DNA from: JAVBPE01 sp031549865
Lineage (GTDB): Bacteria; Bacillota_I; Bacilli_A; Acholeplasmatales; Anaeroplasmataceae
Direction: 5' to 3'
Assembly (NCBI GenBank): GCA_031549865.1
Contig: JAVBPE010000016.1
Span: 1 to 64,000 of the forward strand
Length of the DNA stretch: 64,000 bases
The notes below the pieces were generated by a model that had not been told where the DNA came from, made no database searches, and was given only the letters and a program-made list of their open reading frames with translations. How positions within the stretch are numbered: position 1 is the first letter of the stretch; each line of letters starts with the position of its first letter. The position numbers and the translations under genes are program-made. Shown one piece after another: positions 53,718 to 63,660 of this stretch.

Positions 53718-54665
53718 CTAAATGTTTAATCCCGTAGTTATAGGACACCCAAGTAAAATATTCATTGCTTCTATTGCACTTCCACTTGCACCTTTTCCCA
53801 GGTTGTCAAAGCAAGCATAAATATTTATATTATCATCATTACCTAAAACATAGATATCTAAATTATCTTTATCACTATAAGAATTAGAAGCAATAAAGCC
53901 TTCTAAAGCTTCTTCGCTACCTAATGGCATAATCTTTACTACGCCTTCTTTATTATTATAAAAATCACTTAGTTTTTGATGAATTTCTTCTTTTGTGAAA
54001 TTTTCTTTTAAAAACTTCTTATGTAAACCAACTGTTACAATCATACCATTATAGTAATCACTTACAATTGGGTTAAATATTGGCTTTGTTAGAAGCCCAC
54101 ATACACCAACCATTTCTTTTAAATGCTTATGATTTTGGGTTAAACCATAAATTCTTGGTGAATCAAGTAAAATACTTCTATCATTTTCATTATAACTTTT
54201 AATCATCCCCTTACCACCACCACTATAACCAGTAAGAGATGTCGCAGTTAAAGGATAACTTGCATCAATGATTCCTAATTTAATAAGCGGATAGACAATC
54301 GAAATAAATCCTGTCGCATGACATCCTGGATTTGAAATTCTTTTTGAATTCTTAATATTATAATAAAATTCATCCCCAAGTTCACTAAACCCATACGCAA
54401 AATCGGGATTTGTACGGTTAGCCGTTGATGTATCAATAATTCTTACATTTGGATTAGTTACAAGAGTTAAGGCCTCAAGTGCTGCTTGGTCCGGTAAGCA
54501 TAAGAATGTTATATCTGATTCATTTATCATTTTTGCGCGCATATTTATATCCTTACGCATATCATCCGATAGTAATAATAACTCAATATCACTTCTATTT
54601 GCTAAGCGTTCATATATTCTTAAGCCTGTTGTTCCTTCTTTTCCATCTATAAAAATCTTTGCCAT
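53718..54665 (-). CDS. argC: N-acetyl-gamma-glutamyl-phosphate reductase, short (uncommon) form
   Basis: 315 residues. It reduces acetylglutamyl phosphate to the semialdehyde. N-terminus MAKIFIDGKEGTTGLRIYERL and active-site Cys in SNPGCHATGF mark the shorter ArgC type rather than the ~345-residue type usual in Bacillus (which has NPGCYPT). It fits between argJ and argH with 3-10 base gaps. Confidence 0.93.
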   Translation of the reverse strand: MAKIFIDGKEGTTGLRIYERLANRSDIELLLLSDDMRKDINMRAKMINESDITFLCLPDQAALEALTLVTNPNVRIIDTSTANRTNPDFAYGFSELGDEFYYNIKNSKRISNPGCHATGFISIVYPLIKLGIIDASYPLTATSLTGYSGGGKGMIKSYNENDRSILLDSPRIYGLTQNHKHLKEMVGVCGLLTKPIFNPIVSDYYNGMIVTVGLHKKFLKENFTKEEIHQKLSDFYNNKEGVVKIMPLGSEEALEGFIASNSYSDKDNLDIYVLGNDDNINIYACFDNLGKGASGSAIEAMNILLGCPITTGLNI

Positions 54666-54668
54666 CTT

Positions 54669-56039
54669 TTATAGCTCCTTTTTAAGTAATTCAATTTGTT
54701 CATTAACACTTTCTATCGAAGATGCTCCTTTGGAATTCCTTCTAAAAGTCGCATTTTCTAAGTTTATTGCATCAAAGATTAATTCATCAAATAAATTCGA
54801 AAATTCTAAATATTCTTCTAATTTCAAATCCTCAAGCACAGTTTCTTTATCAATGCAGTAAGCAACTAATGTTCCTGATATTTTATAAGCATCTCTAAAA
54901 GGCATTCCTTTTTTAACTAAATAATCAGCAACGTCTGTTGCATTTATAAAGCCCTTTGCAGCAGATGTTCTCATATTCTTTTTATTCACCTTAATAGTAT
55001 CAAGCATACTACTAAATACACTTAAACATTGTTTGACAGTATCAATTGCATCAAAAGTAGCTTCTTTATCTTCTTGCATATCTTTATTATAAGCTAATGG
55101 TAGACCTTTTAAAATCGTATATAAAGCCATTAAATCACCATATACACGCCCTGTTTTACCACGAACAAGTTCTGCAATATCCGGATTTTTCTTTTGAGGC
55201 ATTATTGATGAACCAGTCGAATAAGCATCATCTAGTTCAATATATTTAAATTCTGAGGAACACCATAAAATAATTTCTTCACTAAAACGTGATAAATGCA
55301 TCATAATTGTAGCGATATTGCTTACTAAATCTAGACAAAAATCACGATCTGATACTCCATCTAAGCTATTTTCTGTAATCCCATCAAAGCTTAATAATTT
55401 AGCTGTATAATTTCTATCAATATTGTAAGTTGTCCCCGCTAAAGCACAGCTACCTAAAGGCATTTTATTGATATGCTTATAAGTTTCATTTAATCTTACT
55501 AAATCTCTTTTTAGCATAAATCCATAAGCAAGTAAGTGATTAGCAAATGTTATTGGTTGTGCTCTTTGCAAGTGCGTATAACCACTCATAATTGTATCTT
55601 TATTATTAGATGCTAAATTAATTATAACTTCGATTAAATTTTTAACTAACGTTATAATTTCATTTGTTTCTTCTTTTAAATACATTCTAATATCCAAGGC
55701 AACTTGATCATTTCTACTCCTAGATGTATGAAGCTTTTTGCCAACTTCACCAATCCGAGCAGTTAATTCAGCTTCAATAAACATATGTATATCTTCGGCT
55801 TCATAATCAAATTCTAAAATACCATTTTTTATATCTTCTAAAATGACAAGTAATGCTTCAATAATTGTCTTAGAATCATCTTTATCAATAATGTTTTGTT
55901 TACCTAGCATAGTAGCATGGGCAATAGATCCTAAAATATCTTGTTCAAACATTCTACAGTCAAATGATATTGATGAATTAAAATCATTAACTTCTTTATT
56001 TAATTCTTTTTTAAATCTTCCTGCCCACATCTTTGCCAT
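54669..56039 (-). CDS. argH: Argininosuccinate lyase
   Basis: 456 residues, fumarase/aspartase superfamily. It splits argininosuccinate into arginine and fumarate. Signature GSSIMPQKKNPD and the HTSRSRNDQ and SGYTHLQRAQPI stretches are present. It lies one base after argG with AAGGTAACTA as its site. Confidence 0.96.
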   Translation of the reverse strand: MAKMWAGRFKKELNKEVNDFNSSISFDCRMFEQDILGSIAHATMLGKQNIIDKDDSKTIIEALLVILEDIKNGILEFDYEAEDIHMFIEAELTARIGEVGKKLHTSRSRNDQVALDIRMYLKEETNEIITLVKNLIEVIINLASNNKDTIMSGYTHLQRAQPITFANHLLAYGFMLKRDLVRLNETYKHINKMPLGSCALAGTTYNIDRNYTAKLLSFDGITENSLDGVSDRDFCLDLVSNIATIMMHLSRFSEEIILWCSSEFKYIELDDAYSTGSSIMPQKKNPDIAELVRGKTGRVYGDLMALYTILKGLPLAYNKDMQEDKEATFDAIDTVKQCLSVFSSMLDTIKVNKKNMRTSAAKGFINATDVADYLVKKGMPFRDAYKISGTLVAYCIDKETVLEDLKLEEYLEFSNLFDELIFDAINLENATFRRNSKGASSIESVNEQIELLKKEL

Positions 56040-56040
56040 A

Positions 56041-57255
56041 TTAGTTACCTTTTTTATCTAATAATGCTTTTACAGTAACTGGTAATCCAAACAAGTTAAT
56101 GAACCCTTCAGCATCATTTTGGTTGTAAACATTATCCTCATCAAATGTAGCCATTGCTTCATTATATAATGAATAAGGACTTGTAATTGATGCTGGTGTA
56201 ATGTTACCTTTATATAATTTTAATTTAACAGATCCAGTCATAGTTTCTTGAGTTTTATCAACAAATGCACTCAAGCTTTCGCGTAATGGTGTAAACCATA
56301 ATCCGTTATATACAAGTTCAGAGAACTTTTGAGCTACTCCAAATTTGAAATGTTGAGTTTCCTTATCTAAGCAAATTGATTCTAAATATTCATGTGCCGC
56401 GTATAAAATAGATCCTCCTGGAGTTTCATAAACGCCACGACTCTTCATACCTACTAAACGATTTTCAACTAAATCAATAATTCCGATTCCATTTGCTCCA
56501 CCAATTTTATTTAGTTCTAATAATAAATCAACAGCACTGTATTTAACACCATCAAGTGTTGTTGGAATACCTTTTTCAAATCCAACTGTTACATATGTGG
56601 CTTTATCTGGTGCAGCCTCAGGAGATACACCCATTTCTAAAATCTTATCATAGTTAGGTTCATTAGATGGACTTTCTAAATCTAGTCCTTCATGTGATAA
56701 ATGCCAAATGTTCTTATCTTTTGAATAATTTGTTTCTCTTGAAATTTTTAAAGGAATATTATGAGCCTCAGCATAATCTATTTCTTCATCACGGCTCTTA
56801 ATATCCCATATACGCCATGGAGCGATGATTGTCATATTTGGAGCAAAAGCCTTGATCGCAAGTTCAAAACGAACTTGGTCATTTCCTTTACCAGTACAAC
56901 CATGACAAATTGCATCTGCACCTTCAGCTAAAGCAATTTCAACAATACGCTTTGCGATAATAGGACGCGCAAATGATGTACCTAATAAATATTTATTTTC
57001 ATATTTTGCCCCAGCTTTTAAAGTTGGGAAAATGTAATCTTCAACAAATTCTTGTGTTAAATCTTCAATGTATAGTTTAGAAGCCCCAGTTTTAATTGCT
57101 TTTTCTTCCAACCCTTCAAGTTCATCAGCTTGACCAACATTACCACTTACAGCGATAACTTCGCAATTATAATTTTCTTTTAACCAAGGGATGATAATAG
57201 ATGTATCTAATCCTCCTGAATACGCTAATACTACTTTTTTAATTTCTTTTTTCAT
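56041..57255 (-). CDS. argG: Argininosuccinate synthase
   Basis: 404 residues from the ATG at 57255 (AGGAGG upstream). ATP-dependent ligation of citrulline and aspartate. Motifs AYSGGLDTSI (ATP loop), GCTGKGNDQVRFE, and APWRIWD. First gene of the operon, directly behind a T-box leader. The in-frame ATG at 57291 lies inside the terminator stem and is not used. Confidence 0.96.
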   Translation of the reverse strand: MKKEIKKVVLAYSGGLDTSIIIPWLKENYNCEVIAVSGNVGQADELEGLEEKAIKTGASKLYIEDLTQEFVEDYIFPTLKAGAKYENKYLLGTSFARPIIAKRIVEIALAEGADAICHGCTGKGNDQVRFELAIKAFAPNMTIIAPWRIWDIKSRDEEIDYAEAHNIPLKISRETNYSKDKNIWHLSHEGLDLESPSNEPNYDKILEMGVSPEAAPDKATYVTVGFEKGIPTTLDGVKYSAVDLLLELNKIGGANGIGIIDLVENRLVGMKSRGVYETPGGSILYAAHEYLESICLDKETQHFKFGVAQKFSELVYNGLWFTPLRESLSAFVDKTQETMTGSVKLKLYKGNITPASITSPYSLYNEAMATFDEDNVYNQNDAEGFINLFGLPVTVKALLDKKGN

Positions 57256-57274
57256 TGTTTTCCTCCTAGAATAT

Positions 57275-57501
57275 AAAAAAATCTCTTTCAATTACTTGAA
57301 AGAGACGAATAAATCGCGGTACCACTCTAATTGCTATCATTTAAGATAACCACCTTAAAATCTTAACGCGATTAACGTTTGCTTTTTTAGGGCAAAATCT
57401 CCCAAGTACGTTTCACTTATTATTTGTTACTAGACTCACACCAACTCTAGCTCGCTTAAACTCTAAATAAATTACTCTCTTGTTCACAGATATATAAAAT
57501 T
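57275..57501 (-). ncRNA. T-box riboswitch with arginine (CGU) specifier
   Basis: Read on the minus strand it contains GAGAGTA near the start of Stem I, the distal loop region GCGAGCTAGAGTTGGTGTGAG, a specifier region GTGAAA-CGT-A-CTTGGGAG with CGU at 57410-57408, the T-box AGAGTGGTACCGCG (57328-57315), and a terminator (TCTCTTTCAA/TTGAAAGAGA, 57305-57282, T-run 57281-57275). Uncharged tRNA-Arg would stabilise the antiterminator and turn on argG-H-C-J-B-D-F. The specifier call rests on its fixed position before CUUGGGAG. Confidence 0.93.
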
Positions 57502-57507
57502 AGTATT

Positions 57508-57535
57508 ATTTTACCATCTTTTACACATTTGTCAA
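57508..57535 (-). promoter_or_regulatory. Promoter of the arginine operon
   Basis: TTGACA (57535-57530), 16-base spacer, TAAAAT (57513-57508) on the minus strand; start near 57501. Confidence 0.7.
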
Positions 57536-57662
57536 CTACTTTTATTTAGTTAATTTTATTTTACATTATTAGATGAATTATGTCTATAAAATATCTAGAA
57601 AATCATTCTTTAAATAAAAAAAGACTATTTGTTTTCACAAATAATCTTTTAAATTTAAGTAA
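57536..57662 (-). terminator. Terminator of the pectate lyase-like gene and rest of the gap
   Basis: The gap between argG and the next gene (57256-57662) holds the T-box, its promoter and, at 57616-57650, a minus-strand terminator (AAAAGATTATTTGTG paired with ACAAATAGTCTTTTT, T-run). Nothing else is seen. Confidence 0.75.
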
Positions 57663-60600
57663 TTATCTTAAAGAAATAACTCCACTTTCTAGTTTCCAAA
57701 TATTTTCCATATCAAATTGGCAAACATTTATCCAGAATGATTCATCAGCTAATTTCCATAAATCAGTTAAATTCATTGAAGCAGTATCTTTACCCATTCC
57801 ATATGAACCAACAGAAATTGTATTATTGTGTATAACCATTAAATCATCTTGAGAGCGTCCAGTTAAAGCTCTATTTTCAGTTTGTTCTGTAATTAGAGTA
57901 GTTTGAGCTAAAACGTTAGTTAAAACGAAATTACCAGCACTCTTATCTGATCCACCTAGGATACCTCCACCATACTTTTGAGCATTAATACTTCCTCTAA
58001 AGTAAGCATTGATAACTTGAACGTTATTATCCGCTTCGTTTTTATAACGACCTATTAAACCACCAAGATATTGACCACTAACTGAAGCAATACCACTATT
58101 AATATCAGCTTTAACTAAAATGTCTGTTACAACAAATGAATAGTATTTGTCTACGTCTCCAAGTAAGCATCCAACTAAGGCACCTGCATAACGAGATGTA
58201 CAAGTAACTTCGCAATCTACTACTGAGATTCTATCCATAGTATTCGTACCAGCATTTACTGTACCTACTACTGTGGCAATAGATTCTGAACCAACTGATT
58301 TACAATTTGTAAATTTACAATTATAAATAGAAGCACCGTTCATATATCCAGCTAATATAGCAACACCACGAGTTTGTGATGCACATGTTTGTTCAACATA
58401 GCAATTATCAAAGTTTAAGTTTCTAATTTGTGCATTACCAGCAATTGCTCTAAATATACCAATTGTTTGACCTAAAGATTGAATATTTTCTTTAATATAT
58501 AATCCGCTTATTGTGTATCCATTACCTTCTAATAAACCTTTAAATTGGTAAGATAAATTAGTTGTTAATGTCCAGTTATAATTAGTTAAATCAATGTCAT
58601 TAACTAAACCATAAGCTAAAGCTGTTGCATCTTGTACAGTTGCCATAGTATGTAATTCTTCAGCAGTTGAAATTGCTCTCATTTGTTCAATTCCAGTTTT
58701 TCTACCAGTTGAATAATCACCATATTCATTACCATTATCAACTAATACATATAAATCTATTTTATTTCCTGGAGATGTTAAATCAAGTTTAGCATTGAAG
58801 CTATAATCATCTAAAACAATTTTCTTAGCTCCAACTATAGTTACTGAACCATAATTAGCCATTGCTTTAATTTGAGCAGCAGTTGGTCTAGCTGATCCAG
58901 AAGGTACAGCAATAACGTAAACATCACCAACGCAATAAGAAACATCACCGCTTACATTTACTGAATCATTTAAAATATAATCTCCTGTAAAGTTTTCTAC
59001 TGTTAATGGTTCATTAGTTCCAATAACTTTTAATGAATAATTAAATTCATATTTAATATCGAATCCAACTAATTCTACTAACACGCTAACAGTATATGTA
59101 CCAGCTGTAGCTGTATTAAAACTTTCAATAACGTTTGAACCCATCTTATAAGTAAATGTTATATTATATTGAGAGTCATTTAATACTTTCTTTGTTTTAG
59201 AATTTCCATCTTTTACTGATAATGTTGGTTCAACATATTGTTCACCTTGAAGAATAAAATCAGTCTTTTTATAACCAATTACTTCACCAATTGCAGGAGT
59301 GTAATTTTGTAATTTTATAGTAAATGGTACTTCACGATATTCTCCATTTACAGTGAAACTTGCAGTTAAAGTAACCACTTCATCTACTATTAATTGTTCG
59401 CGACTAACTATTGCAGTTGCAGCATAATATTCCTCTGATACAAATGTTTCACTTATTTCAACATATTCAGAATCTGATTCCCAATAGATCTTAGTTCCAT
59501 TAATATTAGCTTGTAAGACAATATCAAGATAAATTGCATCAACATTTCCAGCCATTGTTAAAGCATCCATAATATCAGCAATTTTATCATCAGTTTCAGT
59601 CATGCCTTCAGTATATTGAGTTTTTACAATATGATTATATTCATCAGCTGATGATTTTGATAAGTTTGCACCTACTTGATTACCTTCACAATATGTTAAT
59701 AAACTTGGATTTGTAACTTTTAAGAAATCGCCAAGGTTAATAGAACCATCAGAGTTTCTTAATAAACTATGTAAATTTGCAGTTTTATCTGGCATTGTAA
59801 CACTAGCAAAATCACTATCTTGAATATCGTCAGCAACTTCACCTACAGCATATGGTTTTGTACTTTCACCATGGATAAAATCACCAATTGCATATGTTTT
59901 CATAACACTATTAAATGTTAGACGCATTATTGAATATCCAATAGAACCACAGAAATCATCACCATTTAAAGTACTAAATCCACCAGGTTGAGTACCAGCA
60001 TTTGAGTATGATAATAATCCATAATATGCATTATTTGCAACTGATGCTGTTCTTGCTAGGTTAAAGTTATCTTTTCCACCAGTTCCTGTTCCGCTTCCAG
60101 ATGTACCATTATTAAATGAAGTACAATTCTTAACGAAAATAGTACCCGGATTTGAGTTATCAGTAAATCCATGTAATCTATTATTGAAAGCTACACAGTT
60201 TTCAACATAAACATTACCTTTAATACCAGAACCACCAAGTTTGAATCCGTTTCCGTCTCCTTCGGCAGTAGAGGCATCATCAATTAAAACACCATTATTA
60301 AATGCAACGCAGTTAATAATTGTTACTGTTCCGATTGGACCTGTATCACTCTTTGCATATAAATCCCATCCGTCATCTGAGTTATTATAAGCAATACAAC
60401 TATCAAATACGTTTCCATGACCAACAGTTAATTTAGCAGCGAATCCATCAGCATTTTCACCTGTAGCATCACAGTTATTAAATGATGTACATCCAATAAT
60501 TAAGTTATTAGATGGCCAAGTATCAATTGTTGCTTGTAATGTTGAATTCCAACGAGCAATTTGGATACCTGTATCTCTACATTCAGTAGTTACAACATTT

Positions 60601-61556
60601 TGAATAATATTGTTGCTTCCACCTACTAAAATACCATTATCTCCAGCACCTTTTATAGTTAGGTTTTGAATAATCCAGTAATTAGAGTTAATTTGAATAC
60701 CTCTATTTGCGTCAGCAAGTTCTTGTTTGTAAAAGCTAAACACAACTTTAGAAGCATCAACTGATGACCCTTTTATTGTTATAGGATTAGCTCTTGTACC
60801 ATTTGAGCCATTTGGCAATACGATTCTTTTACTTAAATCATATGTTCCATCTAAGCATATAATTGTAACACCTGCAGTCGCAAAACGACATGCACTTCTA
60901 ATATCAAGTGGATCTGTTAGTGTTCCAGTAGCATCTGCTTTTCCAGTTGGAGAAACATAATACGTTCCAGCATCTAATCTCCAGCGAGCATAAATATCTG
61001 TACCGTTTTGTGGAACAGTTACATATTCTACTGCATTAGCTAATTCTTCATCAAAATACCAGCCAACGAATGTTGCATTAGGTCTAGTTGGTTCTTCCAA
61101 TTCGAATTTAGTATTATAGTCAGCCTTTAATGTTGCTTCAACAGTATCAGCACTATAATAGTGAACTGGAAATTCAACTTTTCTAATACTCCAGCTTGCA
61201 TATAGTTTTATATTATTGTTTGGCATTATACCATCAAATGCTTGCGTTAATTCTGCATCAAGATACCAGCCCTCGAATACATAACCACTTTTAGTTGTCT
61301 TAGTAGTCACTGTTGCTCCTGCTTTAAATGTTTGGTTGTAAACTCTTACTCCACCATTTGCTTCAAACTCAATAGTATAACTTTCTGTACCTTGAGTTGG
61401 TGTAGACGTCTCAGTTGGTGTAGACGTTTCAGTTGGTGTAGATTCTTCAGTTGTTGTTGTTGTATTTGAAGGATCTTCGTTTGTGTTACATGACATTAAA
61501 ACAAAAGGAATTACTGCAAGTAAAAATAGGGATAGCCCCTTAAATCTTCTTTTCAT
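57663..61556 (-). CDS. Large lipoprotein resembling family 9 pectate lyase
   Basis: 1297 residues. Signal peptide with lipobox (FVLMSC, Cys23), a Thr/Pro linker with TPTETS repeats (about 38-58), two InlB-type B-repeats (about 62-195), then a right-handed beta-helix (about 200-540) of the PL9 type: YYVSPTGKADATGTLTDP, SDDGWDLYAKSD, GNGFKLGG, and NCVAFNNR-type rungs. Pectate lyases cut polygalacturonate by elimination using Ca2+ and a Lys; the Lys of GFKLGG is a candidate. An Ig-like region (660-850) and a GLUG-like beta-helix (about 960-1220) follow. It is surface-anchored; start after GAGGTGAAAG. Confidence 0.78.
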   Translation of the reverse strand: MKRRFKGLSLFLLAVIPFVLMSCNTNEDPSNTTTTTEESTPTETSTPTETSTPTQGTESYTIEFEANGGVRVYNQTFKAGATVTTKTTKSGYVFEGWYLDAELTQAFDGIMPNNNIKLYASWSIRKVEFPVHYYSADTVEATLKADYNTKFELEEPTRPNATFVGWYFDEELANAVEYVTVPQNGTDIYARWRLDAGTYYVSPTGKADATGTLTDPLDIRSACRFATAGVTIICLDGTYDLSKRIVLPNGSNGTRANPITIKGSSVDASKVVFSFYKQELADANRGIQINSNYWIIQNLTIKGAGDNGILVGGSNNIIQNVVTTECRDTGIQIARWNSTLQATIDTWPSNNLIIGCTSFNNCDATGENADGFAAKLTVGHGNVFDSCIAYNNSDDGWDLYAKSDTGPIGTVTIINCVAFNNGVLIDDASTAEGDGNGFKLGGSGIKGNVYVENCVAFNNRLHGFTDNSNPGTIFVKNCTSFNNGTSGSGTGTGGKDNFNLARTASVANNAYYGLLSYSNAGTQPGGFSTLNGDDFCGSIGYSIMRLTFNSVMKTYAIGDFIHGESTKPYAVGEVADDIQDSDFASVTMPDKTANLHSLLRNSDGSINLGDFLKVTNPSLLTYCEGNQVGANLSKSSADEYNHIVKTQYTEGMTETDDKIADIMDALTMAGNVDAIYLDIVLQANINGTKIYWESDSEYVEISETFVSEEYYAATAIVSREQLIVDEVVTLTASFTVNGEYREVPFTIKLQNYTPAIGEVIGYKKTDFILQGEQYVEPTLSVKDGNSKTKKVLNDSQYNITFTYKMGSNVIESFNTATAGTYTVSVLVELVGFDIKYEFNYSLKVIGTNEPLTVENFTGDYILNDSVNVSGDVSYCVGDVYVIAVPSGSARPTAAQIKAMANYGSVTIVGAKKIVLDDYSFNAKLDLTSPGNKIDLYVLVDNGNEYGDYSTGRKTGIEQMRAISTAEELHTMATVQDATALAYGLVNDIDLTNYNWTLTTNLSYQFKGLLEGNGYTISGLYIKENIQSLGQTIGIFRAIAGNAQIRNLNFDNCYVEQTCASQTRGVAILAGYMNGASIYNCKFTNCKSVGSESIATVVGTVNAGTNTMDRISVVDCEVTCTSRYAGALVGCLLGDVDKYYSFVVTDILVKADINSGIASVSGQYLGGLIGRYKNEADNNVQVINAYFRGSINAQKYGGGILGGSDKSAGNFVLTNVLAQTTLITEQTENRALTGRSQDDLMVIHNNTISVGSYGMGKDTASMNLTDLWKLADESFWINVCQFDMENIWKLESGVISLR
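61386..61450. repeat. Short tandem repeat coding the TPTETS linker
   Basis: About three near-exact 21-base units of TCAGTTGGTGTAGACGTC-type sequence. It encodes the Ser/Thr/Pro linker after the lipobox. Copy number could vary by slippage. Confidence 0.7.
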
Positions 61557-61622
61557 ACTTTCACCTCATATAGTTTTACACATATATATTAAATGTAAAC
61601 GTTTTAAAAGTCAACTAAAATA

Positions 61623-62366
61623 CTACTGAAATAGTAGAAATTTAATAATTTCTTCCTCATATATAAGTTTATTTTCCAAAATATAGTAATTATTTTTACC
61701 TTTATAAATATTGTCAATTATTAGTGTATCGTTATTTATTTTTTTATTTTGCAAGCGATTATTAGGATAAAGAATTTTAGATAATAAAAAAGATTTAAAG
61801 TTCTTTTTTTGATATCTTAAATAATCAATTGTTAGCTTAAATAAATAAATTGTAAATAAAATACTATTTAATCCTAGATGAAAGAAAACTGTTATAAATG
61901 TTAATAAAATTAAAAATAATAAAGATATTATTCCCATTAATTTCATTACCTTTTTATATGGCATAAAATTCGATAAAATGGAAGTTATAATCATAAATCC
62001 ATCAAGTGGGTAAATTGGCAATATATTAAATATTAATAAAATAATATTGAATGTCTTAAAAGAATCTGAGAATGGTAAAAATAACCCTAATATTAATAAT
62101 ATAATATTAATGAATACTCCCGCACTATAAATGATAAGTTCTTCTTCATTTGTTTTGTTTTTATCTATATTACAATTTATATAGCACCCAAAAGGCAGTA
62201 TTGTAATAGAGATTACTTCTAATTTTTTTAATTTAATAAATATTAAATGTCCTATTTCATGGAAAAATAAAATTAGTAGCATAATTAAAAACTCTTTAAA
62301 ATATGGTGATAGCACCGCACTTATTACAAAAAAATAAAATGAATAATGAATTTTAATTTTCTTCAT
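61623..62366 (-). CDS. spoIVFB: SpoIVFB-like intramembrane metalloprotease (M50)
   Basis: 247 residues from the ATG at 62366, which overlaps spoIVFA by 14 bases; no good ribosome binding site, so translation is coupled. Site-2 protease with FFHEIGHL (HExxH) in a membrane helix and NILPIYPLDGFMI (N-x2-P-x2-P-L-D-G) as the third ligand region. In Bacillus SpoIVFB cleaves pro-sigma-K in the forespore outer membrane. The neighbour SpoIVFA supports this over a generic M50 (RseP) call. Confidence 0.88.
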   Translation of the reverse strand: MKKIKIHYSFYFFVISAVLSPYFKEFLIMLLILFFHEIGHLIFIKLKKLEVISITILPFGCYINCNIDKNKTNEEELIIYSAGVFINIILLILGLFLPFSDSFKTFNIILLIFNILPIYPLDGFMIITSILSNFMPYKKVMKLMGIISLLFLILLTFITVFFHLGLNSILFTIYLFKLTIDYLRYQKKNFKSFLLSKILYPNNRLQNKKINNDTLIIDNIYKGKNNYYILENKLIYEEEIIKFLLFQ

Positions 62367-62880
62367 AATTAACAATTAATAATGATGAAGCAATAGCCTC
62401 TAAATCATCTGTTTCAATATAGTAAATTTTATTTTCTTTAGTTTTTCCTATTACATCACCTATATTTATGTATTGATATATATAACAATACGTTTTATCG
62501 AGTCCATAAACCATAATCGTTTCTTCATTGTCTTTTTGAATAATTACATATTTTCCTAATTCATTTTTACCAACATGACAAACAAGTCCACTTTCTATTG
62601 CTTTTATTTCTGAAGAATAATTTTCGATAGTTATAACTTTATTATCGATTTGATAATCTCTTACTTCATTTTTTGATGCTGAAACTTTACTTTCTTTTAT
62701 AATACCTTTAAAAAAATCTCCTTGAAAAACTGTTGAAATAGTTGATAAATTCATATCTTTACTTATAATATTCTTAACTCCATCTATACTAATAATACTA
62801 AATTTTAGAGTTTGACCTACAAATAAAACAGATAATAATAATAAACATATAGATAATTGTATTCTTAATTTTTTTGACAT
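62353..62880 (-). CDS. spoIVFA: SpoIVFA-like regulator of SpoIVFB
   Basis: 175 residues from the ATG at 62880 (GGGTGAT upstream). One N-terminal membrane segment (about 8-28), then an outer region ending in a degenerate LytM/M23 domain (AIESGLVCHVGKNELGKYVIIQ, YINIGDVIGKTKENKIYYIE). It lacks the H-x-H zinc ligands expected of an active M23 enzyme. Shorter than the Bacillus protein (about 260), mainly at the cytoplasmic N-terminus. It anchors and inhibits SpoIVFB in Bacillus; gene order matches. Confidence 0.82.
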   Translation of the reverse strand: MSKKLRIQLSICLLLLSVLFVGQTLKFSIISIDGVKNIISKDMNLSTISTVFQGDFFKGIIKESKVSASKNEVRDYQIDNKVITIENYSSEIKAIESGLVCHVGKNELGKYVIIQKDNEETIMVYGLDKTYCYIYQYINIGDVIGKTKENKIYYIETDDLEAIASSLLIVNYEEN

Positions 62881-62913
62881 TATAATCACCCATTAATTAT
62901 ATGTGAGATTTTA

Positions 62914-63585
62914 TTAAATAATATCATTTTCTAAAAAACTAAAATACTTATTTTCGCAAACAATTAAATGGTCAAGTAAATTAATATCTAAAAGCTCACA
63001 CATTTTTTTCATTTTATTTGTTACTTCAATATCACTTTTTGAAGGGTTAACATCAAGTGAAGGATGATTATGGATTAAGATAATTCCATAACAATTTAAT
63101 TTTAAACCTTTTGTTATTATTAATTTATAGTCAAAATGGATTCTTGCACTACCACCTTCACAAATGTGATTACATTCAATTATTTTGCATTTAGGATTAA
63201 CATAAATTACATAAATATTTTCGACTTTAGCGAATTCTATTTTCGGTTTAATATATTCGAATATTTCTCTTGGTTCTTTTAAATATATTTCAATTCTTTG
63301 ATTATTTTTACATCTTTTTACAAACTCAAACATTGCTAAAATAATAGCTCCTTTAAAGTTCTTTATGCCAACTATTTTTTTTAAATCATTCAATTTTAAA
63401 TCGCATAGCATATTTAAGTTGCTTACAGAATTAATAACTAATTGGGCAAGTTCAATTGAAGATTTATCTTTACTGCCATTTCTTAATATTATTGCCAATA
63501 GTTCTTCATTTGATAATGCTTTTGCCCCATCTCTTATAAGCTTTTCAACTGGTCTATTTTCTTCATTCATTTCTTTAATTTTCAT
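62914..63585 (-). CDS. radC: RadC-family JAB-domain protein
   Basis: 223 residues. N-terminal helix-hairpin-helix (KLIRDGAKALSNEELLAIILRNGSK, then LKKIVGIKNFKGAIILA) and a C-terminal JAMM motif HNHPSLDVNPSKSD. RadC was once linked to DNA repair; its biological role is not settled. It sits 33 bases upstream of spoIVFA and downstream of folC, as in many Bacilli. Confidence 0.92.
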   Translation of the reverse strand: MKIKEMNEENRPVEKLIRDGAKALSNEELLAIILRNGSKDKSSIELAQLVINSVSNLNMLCDLKLNDLKKIVGIKNFKGAIILAMFEFVKRCKNNQRIEIYLKEPREIFEYIKPKIEFAKVENIYVIYVNPKCKIIECNHICEGGSARIHFDYKLIITKGLKLNCYGIILIHNHPSLDVNPSKSDIEVTNKMKKMCELLDINLLDHLIVCENKYFSFLENDII

Positions 63586-63628
63586 ATTATCACCAATTAA
63601 TATAATTACATCAATATTATAAATTACT

Positions 63629-63660
63629 AAAAAAACAAGATAAAAACTATCTTGTTTTAA
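63629..63660 (-). terminator. Terminator of folC
   Basis: AAAACAAGATA and TATCTTGTTTT arms around an AAAAC loop; T-run on the minus strand. Confidence 0.8.

Noticed and set aside
57580..57852. Plus-strand frame overlapping the end of the pectate lyase-like gene
   Set aside because: It is an antisense shadow of the 57663-61556 gene and of its terminator, with no ribosome binding site.
61386..61450. CRISPR-like array
   Set aside because: Units are contiguous, without spacers, and encode an in-frame Ser/Thr/Pro linker.
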